6,693 nucleotides of DNA, taken from NCBI GenBank assembly GCA_913773715.1, contig CAJYHD010000437.1, positions 1-6,693 of the forward strand. Reading direction: 5' to 3'. The DNA comes from an uncultured Sphingobium sp. (lineage in GTDB: Bacteria > Pseudomonadota > Alphaproteobacteria > Sphingomonadales > Sphingomonadaceae). Positions 1 to 5,141 of this stretch are shown here, piece after piece; positions within the stretch are counted from its first letter, which is position 1; every line of letters begins with the position of its first letter. Under the pieces are notes generated by a model that made no database searches, had not been told where the DNA came from, and worked only from the letters and a program-made list of their open reading frames with translations. A program made the translations under genes and the position numbers.

Positions 1-640
1 CTTCGAACGCATAGCCAGCGACCAGATCCCGGCCATCGACGAGCACGCGCGCGCCTTCCTTCATGGCGGTGGCGGTGTAAGGGATCCAGGTCGCCCAGGC
101 GTCCACCGTTCCGGATGCGAAGGCGGCGCGAGTATCGCCAGGTGAAAGCCAGGCGAAGGTCACGGCATTGCGCGGCAGACCCGCCGCCGCCAGGGCGCGC
201 AAGGTCAGATAATGGCCGATCGACCCGCGCGTCGTCGCAATCTTCTTGCCGCGCAGATCGGCGATCGATTTCGCGGACGAACCGCGCGGCACGAGGATCG
301 CAACCGCTTCGGAGGGGCGGGGATCGACGCGTTGCGCCGAAACCGCCTTGATCGGCAGTCCGCTTTGATAGGCGAACAGGAATGGCGCATCGCCGGCGAC
401 ACCAACATCGACCGCGTTGTTACCGACCGCTTCGAGCAGGTTCTGCGCCGCCGGAAATTCGGCCCACTCTACCTTGTAATCGATACCGGCGAGCGCATCG
501 GAAGCCAGCATCAGCGCCTTGGTTCCGCCCTTCTGGCTGCCGACGCGCAAGGTGTCGGCGGCAGATGCGCGGCGGCATCCCGGCAGCAAAGCCACCGCTG
601 CAAGGCTGCCCCAAGCCTGCCGCCGGGATAGATCGAGCAT
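1..640 (-). CDS. SsuA/AsfC-like sulfonate ABC transporter substrate-binding protein (C-terminus missing)
   Basis: This is the N-terminal 213 codons of a periplasmic binding protein of the SsuA/TauA/NMT1 family, which captures sulfonates or related compounds for an ABC importer. It is read from the reverse complement and runs off the left edge, so about a third is missing (family members are about 310-340 residues). The N-terminus has a twin arginine (SRRQAW, residues 5-10), a short hydrophobic stretch and an LPGC sequence ending at Cys22. This looks like a Tat signal with an imperfect lipobox, or a cleavage near ASA-A (25-28). Typical family segments follow: DVGVAGDAPFLFAY (78-91), an IADLRGKKIATTRGSIGHYL stretch (126-145), and AFASGTVDAWATWIPY (173-188). 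The ATG at 640-638 lies 11 bp after the dioxygenase stop. An in-frame GTG at 655-653 would overlap that stop as GTGA and add five residues. Neither start has a strong Shine-Dalgarno. The neighbours suggest import for desulfonation; the exact ligand is unknown. Permease and ATPase genes would be expected further left. Confidence 0.87.
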   Translation of the reverse strand, partial: MLDLSRRQAWGSLAAVALLPGCRRASAADTLRVGSQKGGTKALMLASDALAGIDYKVEWAEFPAAQNLLEAVGNNAVDVGVAGDAPFLFAYQSGLPIKAVSAQRVDPRPSEAVAILVPRGSSAKSIADLRGKKIATTRGSIGHYLTLRALAAAGLPRNAVTFAWLSPGDTRAAFASGTVDAWATWIPYTATAMKEGARVLVDGRDLVAGYAFE

Positions 641-651
641 CGTCGCGCCGA

Positions 652-1509
652 TCACAGGTCGGCGTAGAGCGGCTCGTCGGCGATCAGCACGCGATGAAGC
701 AGACGCGGATAGTCTCCATAGTTGCGTACGGCATAGTGGATGGCGGCGCGATTATCCCAGAATGCGACCGATCCGGGTTGCCAGAAGAAGCGCACCTGAA
801 ATTCCGGCCGCTTATATTGCAGCAGAATTTCTTGGATCAGGTCGCGGCTTTCGGAAAGTTCAAGGCCGAGTATCTGCGGGTTCTGCGTCAGGTTGAGCCA
901 CAATATCTTCTGCCCGGTTTCGCGGTGCGTTCTCACGACAGGATGGGCGACGATGGGATAATCATGACCGTCAGCAAGAAGCGCCGAGCGATAGTCATGC
1001 GTCGCGTGCAGCCCCTCCAGCCGCTGCTTGAGATCGTCGGACAGCCCTTCATAGGCGAGATTGGCATCCACCCAAACGGTATCACCGCCCACCGGCGGCA
1101 GATCGACCGCGCGCAACACCGCGCCCCAGGTCGGCACCAATCGCCAGCTGGTGTCGCTGTGATACGCCTCGCCGGGACGGATCTTGACGCCTGATTGCCG
1201 CTTGTCGAAGCGGGCATTGTCTAGCGCGGAAATATTGTGGATCGGCGTGACCTTGGGATCATGCGTCGTGCTGGGATGGGTGTAGAGCGGGCCGAAATTG
1301 CGTGCGAAAGCGGCATGGCTGTCATTATCGAGTGCCTGGTCGCGGAAGAAGACGACCTTATATTGCAGCACCGCCGCACGGATCGCGTCGCGCACCTCGA
1401 CACTGAGGGGGCGTGAAATGTCGATGCCATGTATTTCCGCGCCGATCGTCGGCTGAAGCGGGTGGATGTCTAGTGTCGCAGCGATGACGGAGTTCGGGGC
1501 CGTGGACAT
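652..1509 (-). CDS. TauD/TfdA-family 2-oxoglutarate- and Fe(II)-dependent dioxygenase
   Basis: This 285-residue cytoplasmic enzyme belongs to the family of taurine dioxygenase TauD, alkylsulfatase AtsK and TfdA. Those enzymes couple oxidative decarboxylation of 2-oxoglutarate to hydroxylation next to a sulfonate, sulfate or ether group, so that the C-S or O-S bond breaks. The iron-binding facial triad is visible: His117 and Asp119 in YHSDTSW and His258 in WDNRAAIHYA. Arg273 in LHRV, 15 residues after the last His as in TauD, should bind 2-oxoglutarate, and Thr144 in GGDTVW matches the conserved TauD threonine. Length is normal for the family. The reading frame extends to an ATG at 1581, but the start at 1509 is preferred because an AAGGA Shine-Dalgarno precedes it and the protein then begins just before the conserved fold. 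The gene is followed after 11 bp by the binding-protein gene on the same strand, so import and oxidation are probably co-transcribed. Substrate (sulfonate or sulfate ester) cannot be decided from sequence. Confidence 0.92.
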   Translation of the reverse strand: MSTAPNSVIAATLDIHPLQPTIGAEIHGIDISRPLSVEVRDAIRAAVLQYKVVFFRDQALDNDSHAAFARNFGPLYTHPSTTHDPKVTPIHNISALDNARFDKRQSGVKIRPGEAYHSDTSWRLVPTWGAVLRAVDLPPVGGDTVWVDANLAYEGLSDDLKQRLEGLHATHDYRSALLADGHDYPIVAHPVVRTHRETGQKILWLNLTQNPQILGLELSESRDLIQEILLQYKRPEFQVRFFWQPGSVAFWDNRAAIHYAVRNYGDYPRLLHRVLIADEPLYADL

Positions 1510-1517
1510 GATGCCCA

Positions 1518-1527
1518 ATCCTTTCCT
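1518..1527 (-). promoter_or_regulatory. Ribosome binding site for the TauD-family dioxygenase
   Basis: On the minus strand this reads AGGAAAGGAT. The proximal AAGGA lies 9 nt before the ATG at 1509. It supports that start over the upstream in-frame ATG at 1581, which has no purine-rich stretch before it. Confidence 0.6.
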
Positions 1528-1587
1528 GCCTGATGCCCCCAAGGGAGCGATGCGGCATGGGTAAGCGGGATTGCCGGACAAAAAGCA

Positions 1588-1600
1588 TGAGTAGTTCTCA
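1588..1600. promoter_or_regulatory. Candidate LysR-type operator (T-N11-A dyad)
   Basis: The 13 bases TGAGTAGTTCTCA have 4-bp inverted arms (TGAG/CTCA) around 5 bp. They also satisfy the T-N11-A pattern typical of LysR-family binding sites. The site sits in the AT-richer centre of the divergent spacer, about 80 bp upstream of the minus-strand gene start and 150 bp upstream of the plus-strand start. A 13-bp dyad can occur by chance, so this is only a candidate. Confidence 0.3.
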
Positions 1601-1641
1601 ATTTCTTATGATCCCCAGATACATCGCCCGGCTTGGCGGGT

Positions 1642-1682
1642 GTTGATCGGGTTCACTTTGAATCAACTCAGCCATGGTTGAG
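1642..1682. repeat. Two adjoining inverted repeats upstream of the monooxygenase operon
   Basis: The first dyad has perfect 6-bp arms, GTTGAT (1642-1647) and ATCAAC (1662-1667), with 14 bp between them. It abuts CTCAGCCATGGTTGAG (1667-1682), a 16-bp palindrome broken by one G/T pair. The outer CTCA/TGAG half-sites of the second dyad are the same words as in the dyad at 1588-1600, in reversed order. They lie 68-108 bp before the monooxygenase start and could be an operator or a leader hairpin. Function is inferred from position only. Confidence 0.35.
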
Positions 1683-1737
1683 CAGGACTTGTTATTCCTG
1701 AGCCCTGTTCCGTCCCATTTTGCCCTCCGCTATTTTC

Positions 1738-1744
1738 AGGAGGA
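1738..1744 (+). promoter_or_regulatory. Strong Shine-Dalgarno for the NtaA/DszA-family monooxygenase
   Basis: AGGAGGA ends 5 nt before the ATG at 1750. It matches the 16S rRNA anti-Shine-Dalgarno closely and fixes the start at 1750 rather than at the in-frame ATG at 1720. Confidence 0.8.
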
Positions 1745-1749
1745 TCGAC

Positions 1750-3084
1750 ATGGCCGAACGGCAACTGCATCTGGGCGCTATATTGGAGGGCGTAGGCGCC
1801 GATCACAGCAGCTGGTTCGACCCGGACCTTCCTGGCGATGCCAGTATCGACATCGACTGGTATATCCAAAATGCGCGGCTGGCCGAGGCGGCGAAGTTCG
1901 ACCTCGTCTTCATCGTGGACTCTCCCTATATCACGCCCGACACCGCGCCTCATTTCCTTAACCGACTGGAGCCGCTGACGTTGCTGTCGGCAGTAGCGGC
2001 ATCGACATCGCGCATCGGCCTCGTCGGCACGCTCACGACATCCTATTGGGAGCCTTACAACGTCGCGCGGCAATTCGGATCGCTCGACCATATCAGCCGC
2101 GGGCGCGCGGGCTGGAACGTCGTCACCACCGGCCTTGAAGGCGCGGCGCTGAATTACGGGCGAGATGCGCATTTCGAGCACGGTGTGCGCTATGCCCGTG
2201 CGCGCGAGTTCGTCGAGGTCGTGCAAGGCCTGTGGGACAGTTATGAGGACGACGCCTTTCCGCGTGACCGGGCCAGCGGCACATTTCTCGACAAGGCCAA
2301 GCAGCATCGGCTCGATCACAAGGGTGCGCATTTCTCCGTCGCAGGCCCCTTGGCGCTCAGCCGGTCGAGGCAGGGCCAACCGGTGATCTTTCAGGCAGGC
2401 GACAGCAGCGAAGGGCGCGCACTGGGCGCCGCGATTGCCGAGGGGACGTTCGCCGCATCGCAGGATTTCGATAGCGGGCGGGCCTATTATGCAGACCTGA
2501 AAGCACGGGCCGCGGCGCTGGGCCGTAATCCCGATCAGATCATCGTAATGCCGGGCCTCGTCCCCACCATCGCGGAAACGGACGAGGAAGCGCGTGCCAT
2601 CGCCGAAGCGGCGCAGGGGGCGCTGAGCGTCGACAAGCTGCTGACGCAGGTCGGGCGTCTGTTCAATTATCATGATTTCTCCCGCTATGACTTGGACGCC
2701 CCCTTCCCCGACCTGTCGGGGGTGACGCTCAACAGCTACAAGGGCGGCGCCGAGCGCGTGATCCGCGTGGCAGCGCAAGAAGGGCTGACGCTGCGCCAGG
2801 CGGCATACCGCTTCGGCCAGTGGACATCGCCATTCGTCGGATCGCCTGAAACGATCGCGAATGAAATAGAGCGCTGGTTTGTGGGTCGCGCCGCCGACGG
2901 CTTCAATCTGCGCGTCACGCGCCCGCGAGATTTCGCGCTGTTCCGCGAGAAGGTCGTGCCCATCCTTCAGGGCCGTGGGCTGTTCCGCAAGGACTATGCT
3001 CATGACACATTGCGCGGGCATCTGGGGCTATCCGTGCCGGATCATCGTCACGCCCAGCCGCCGATCGCCATTGCGGCGGAATGA
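1750..3084 (+). CDS. FMN-dependent monooxygenase of the NtaA/SnaA/DszA family (luciferase-like)
   Basis: This 444-residue flavin monooxygenase has the bacterial-luciferase TIM-barrel fold. It belongs to the group containing nitrilotriacetate monooxygenase NtaA, dibenzothiophene-sulfone monooxygenase DszA and dimethylsulfide monooxygenase DmoA; length fits that group. These enzymes use FMNH2 supplied by a separate reductase and O2 to cleave C-N or C-S bonds in the cytoplasm. Family segments visible are TLTTSYWEPYNVARQF (94-109), ISRGRAGWNVVTT (115-127), NYGRDAHFEHGVRYARAREF (135-154), the flavin-phosphate region QAGDSSEGRALGA (215-227), VGSPETIANEIERWF (363-377), and a C-terminal GLFRKDY...TLRGHLGL (410-427). 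It is the first gene of the plus-strand operon and its stop overlaps the next start by ATGA. The sulfonate neighbours favour an organosulfur substrate over an aminopolycarboxylate, but that is inference. No flavin reductase gene is present in the window. Confidence 0.92.
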   Translation: MAERQLHLGAILEGVGADHSSWFDPDLPGDASIDIDWYIQNARLAEAAKFDLVFIVDSPYITPDTAPHFLNRLEPLTLLSAVAASTSRIGLVGTLTTSYWEPYNVARQFGSLDHISRGRAGWNVVTTGLEGAALNYGRDAHFEHGVRYARAREFVEVVQGLWDSYEDDAFPRDRASGTFLDKAKQHRLDHKGAHFSVAGPLALSRSRQGQPVIFQAGDSSEGRALGAAIAEGTFAASQDFDSGRAYYADLKARAAALGRNPDQIIVMPGLVPTIAETDEEARAIAEAAQGALSVDKLLTQVGRLFNYHDFSRYDLDAPFPDLSGVTLNSYKGGAERVIRVAAQEGLTLRQAAYRFGQWTSPFVGSPETIANEIERWFVGRAADGFNLRVTRPRDFALFREKVVPILQGRGLFRKDYAHDTLRGHLGLSVPDHRHAQPPIAIAAE

Positions 3085-4664
3085 GAGAGACACTGAACGA
3101 TAGTTGCGACGTCCTCATCATCGGGGGTGGCATGGCGGCAGCATGGGCCGCCATCGCCGCTGCGAAGGCGGGCGCGAGCGCCATCATGGTCGACAAGGGC
3201 TATGTCGGAACGAGCGGCGTCACGGCGACCGGCGGACCCAATCACTGGTGGGTTCCGCCAGACCCCGCCAAGCGCCTCGCCGCGATCGAGCAGAAGTTCG
3301 CGGCCGGGTTCGGTCTCGGCGATCCTGAATGGATGGAACGCGTGATCGACACCACATGGCGCACGCTACCGAACATCGCCCCTTATTATTCGTTCGGATC
3401 GGACGGCAATGGCGGGCGCTACTACAGCGGCGTGCGTGGTGCCGAATATATGCGCGCGCTGCGAGCCTACGCCTTGGCGGCCGGTGTGAAAATCCTCGAT
3501 CATCACCCTGCCACCCAGCTGCTGGTGAACAGCGGCGGCGCTGTATGCGGCGCGCAAGGCCATGCACGGCTTCTTGAACAGGATTATAAGATACGGGCAG
3601 GCGCGGTCATCATGGCGACAGGCGGGTGCGCCTTCCGTTCCGGCTTGATCGGCAGCCACGGCAATACCGGTGACGGCTACCTCATGGCGGTCGAAGCCGG
3701 GGCGGAACTGTCCGGCATGGAATTTTCCATTCAGTATAGCGTGTCGCCTGCCTGGGCCAACACACGCACCCTGCCCTATAGCGCGGCACGCTATTATGAC
3801 GCGGACGGTGTCGAGATCGTTCAGCCGCCGCGTGGGCACGATCATTTTCAGGCGCTGGGCGCGGCCTTGCTCAAGGGGCCGGTCTATGCGGACCTGATGG
3901 ACGCGCCGTCCGCGCTCCCGCCGATCCTGTCAGCCATTCAGCCGCTTACGCCGCCGCCCTTCGTGCGCAAAGGCGTGGACCTGTTCAAGGATCGCTGGCC
4001 GATCAAACTGTTTGGAGAGGGCACGATTAGAGGCAATGGCGGATTGCGCATCGTGGATCGCGATTGCCGGACGACGGTGGGCGGTCTCTTTGCTGCGGGG
4101 GACGCAGCGACGCGCGAGCTGGCGACGGGCGCGATCAGCGGCGGTGGTGCGGTCAACAGCGCGTGGGCGCTGACCTCAGGACAAATCGCGGGTGCCGCAG
4201 CGGCAAGGCAGGCAATGGCAGAAGGGCCGCGCAAACTGGACAGGGCAACATCCGTTGGCACGGTCGGCTTCCACCCGACAAGCGGCGAGCATGCCATCGA
4301 TCGCAAGGTCATCGAGGCCGATATCGATCATCATATGAACGGCTATCAGCGCGCGCTCTGGCGGAGCGAGCAGCAATTGACAGATACGCTGGAGATACTG
4401 GACGCCCATTGGCGAGCTATCCGACAGCATGGCCACGCGCAGGATATGGCATTGGTTGCGCTTAGAGAGACCGCGGCGATGACGGCTACGGCGCGCTGGT
4501 GCACGGCGGCGGCGCTCGCACGGCGCGAAAGCCGCGGCATTCATGTTCGCGTGGATGCGCCGGCGCTTGATCCCGGAGGCAACGTGCGATTGTTGACGGG
4601 CGGTTTGGACGAGGTCTGGACATGTTCCGAGCTTCAGCGCAGCTTTATCGAGGCCGCGGCATGA
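3081..4664 (+). CDS. asfA: AsfA-like FAD flavoprotein (fumarate reductase/AprA fold)
   Basis: This 527-residue protein has the FAD-binding fold of fumarate reductase, succinate dehydrogenase and adenylylsulfate reductase alpha subunits. Visible elements are the N-terminal dinucleotide motif IIGGGMAAAWAAIAAA (13-28), GTSGVTATGG (43-52), a second nucleotide-contacting stretch VIMATGGCAFRSG (176-188), GLFAAGDAATRELATGAISG (335-354), and the C-terminal helical domain with ARRESRGIHVR (480-490). There is no signal peptide or membrane segment, so it should be cytoplasmic. It is shorter than typical AprA (over 600 residues). The partner downstream is a two-cluster ferredoxin joined by an ATGA overlap, as in AprAB and in the asfAB pair of Pseudomonas arylsulfonate desulfonation loci. 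Given the sulfonate-binding protein and oxygenases nearby, AsfA is the best match. The symbol rests on family and context recall, not a search. Its role may be electron transfer to an oxygenase or direct action on sulfite or the organosulfur compound. An APS reductase running toward sulfite oxidation is an alternative. Confidence 0.82.
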   Translation: MRETLNDSCDVLIIGGGMAAAWAAIAAAKAGASAIMVDKGYVGTSGVTATGGPNHWWVPPDPAKRLAAIEQKFAAGFGLGDPEWMERVIDTTWRTLPNIAPYYSFGSDGNGGRYYSGVRGAEYMRALRAYALAAGVKILDHHPATQLLVNSGGAVCGAQGHARLLEQDYKIRAGAVIMATGGCAFRSGLIGSHGNTGDGYLMAVEAGAELSGMEFSIQYSVSPAWANTRTLPYSAARYYDADGVEIVQPPRGHDHFQALGAALLKGPVYADLMDAPSALPPILSAIQPLTPPPFVRKGVDLFKDRWPIKLFGEGTIRGNGGLRIVDRDCRTTVGGLFAAGDAATRELATGAISGGGAVNSAWALTSGQIAGAAAARQAMAEGPRKLDRATSVGTVGFHPTSGEHAIDRKVIEADIDHHMNGYQRALWRSEQQLTDTLEILDAHWRAIRQHGHAQDMALVALRETAAMTATARWCTAAALARRESRGIHVRVDAPALDPGGNVRLLTGGLDEVWTCSELQRSFIEAAA

Positions 4665-5038
4665 TCGCCCATATCTTCGATGATCTGTGCGACGGCTGCA
4701 ACAATTGCGTCAAGGTCTGCCCAACCCATGTGCTCGACGCCGGTAATGGGCCGCCGGTCATCGCCCGGCTCGACCAATGCCAGACCTGCTACATGTGCGA
4801 ACTCTACTGCACGTCGGACGCCATCTATGTCGGGCCGGACGCGCACATTGCAGAGGTCGTCGATCCTGAAGCCATCCGCGCGTCCGGGCATCTTGGACGT
4901 ATCCGGCGCGATCATGGCTGGGATCGACCTGGCGTCCCGGATCATCTGAACGAATACAGGCTTCTCGGTCCGCTGCTTCAGCAGGGTAGCGAAACCGCCG
5001 AGCAGCGCTATCGCGTGTTGAAGAGCGAGCGCCTCTGA
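4661..5038 (+). CDS. asfB: AsfB/AprB-like ferredoxin with two [4Fe-4S] clusters
   Basis: This 125-residue ferredoxin carries two CX2CX2CX3C motifs, at Cys10, 13, 16, 20 and Cys40, 43, 46, 50, so it should bind two [4Fe-4S] clusters. The spacing and the start (about nine residues before the first Cys) resemble AprB, the beta subunit of APS reductase, and AsfB of arylsulfonate loci. The first motif ends in the usual CP, but the second reads CELYCTSDAIYV with no proline after the last Cys. About 75 residues follow the second cluster, a charged tail that could bind the flavoprotein. The start at 4661 forms an ATGA overlap with the preceding stop and has GAGG 7 nt upstream; an in-frame ATG at 4622 would add 13 residues lacking family character. 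It most likely passes electrons to or from the flavoprotein encoded just upstream. The final acceptor or donor is unknown. Confidence 0.88.
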   Translation: MIAHIFDDLCDGCNNCVKVCPTHVLDAGNGPPVIARLDQCQTCYMCELYCTSDAIYVGPDAHIAEVVDPEAIRASGHLGRIRRDHGWDRPGVPDHLNEYRLLGPLLQQGSETAEQRYRVLKSERL

Positions 5039-5088
5039 TGCGGTTCGACAATTTCGAGTTGGCAATGACGATCAACGTCAGCACATAA
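5038..5088 (+). other. 16-codon mini-ORF bridging asfB and sorA
   Basis: The asfB stop overlaps an ATG as TGATG at 5036-5040. This opens a 16-residue frame (MRFDNFELAMTINVST) ending in TAA at 5086-5088, which in turn overlaps another ATG as TAATG. The chain could couple translation from asfB into the next gene. It could equally be chance, or the remnant of a lost gene. I recognise no peptide family and see no Shine-Dalgarno of its own. Confidence 0.2.
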
Positions 5089-5089
5089 T
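5059..5089 (+). promoter_or_regulatory. Possible internal promoter for sorAB
   Basis: TTGGCA (5059-5064) and CATAAT (5084-5089) each match the sigma-70 consensus at five of six positions, but the spacer is 19 bp, longer than the usual 17. It lies in the only sizeable gap of the plus-strand operon, about 50 bp before the preferred sorA start. It could give sulfite dehydrogenase expression independent of the upstream genes. This is a weak call. Confidence 0.25.
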
Positions 5090-5128
5090 GGCAGGCGCGA
5101 CACATGGGTTTGTCCGTGGTTCGGGGTT

Positions 5129-5136
5129 GGGAGAGG
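5129..5136 (+). promoter_or_regulatory. Shine-Dalgarno deciding a GTG start for sorA
   Basis: GGGAGAGG ends 5 nt before the GTG at 5142. The alternative ATG at 5088 has no purine-rich sequence in front of it. This favours the GTG start, which also places the twin-arginine motif right at the N-terminus. Confidence 0.55.
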
Positions 5137-5141
5137 CGGCC

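Larger units (their letters stand above)
1510..1749. promoter_or_regulatory. Divergent intergenic control region with several inverted repeats
   Basis: This 240-bp spacer separates the minus-strand dioxygenase/binding-protein pair from the plus-strand monooxygenase operon, so both promoters should lie here. Its middle part (about 1580-1620) is richer in A and T than the flanking genes. Three dyads are visible: TGAG-N5-CTCA at 1588-1600, GTTGAT-N14-ATCAAC at 1642-1667, and a 16-bp near-palindrome at 1667-1682. A plus-strand TATGAT (1607-1612) resembles a -10 box, but I see no convincing -35 at the right distance. No sigma-54 GG-N10-GC element was found. Organosulfur operons are commonly controlled by LysR regulators (CysB, Cbl, SsuR, AsfR); assigning one here is inference. 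Confidence 0.5.

Noticed and set aside
382..1194. Plus-strand open frame of 270 codons across the binding protein and dioxygenase
   Set aside because: It is antisense to two recognisable genes, crosses their boundary, and shows no coherent domain.
1510..1581. N-terminal extension of the TauD-family dioxygenase from the ATG at 1581
   Set aside because: There is no Shine-Dalgarno before it, the extra 24 residues resemble no family N-terminus, and the ATG at 1509 has a good ribosome binding site.
1634..1648. Possible sigma-54 promoter (TTGGC followed by TTGAT)
   Set aside because: The required GC dinucleotide is absent 10 bp after the GG, so the -24/-12 pattern fails.
1678..1695. Sigma-70-like promoter near TTGAGC and TGTTAT upstream of the monooxygenase
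   Set aside because: The two hexamers are only 6 bp apart, and no suitable -35 lies 16-18 bp before TGTTAT.
1720..1749. Earlier ATG at 1720 for the NtaA/DszA-family monooxygenase
   Set aside because: AGGAGGA at 1738-1744 lies inside this extension and is ideally spaced for the ATG at 1750.
1663..3021. Long minus-strand open frame (452 codons) opposite the monooxygenase gene
   Set aside because: It is antisense to a clear NtaA/DszA-family gene. Its translation shows no family motifs and is rich in Arg and Ala/Gly, as expected from a GC-rich shadow frame.
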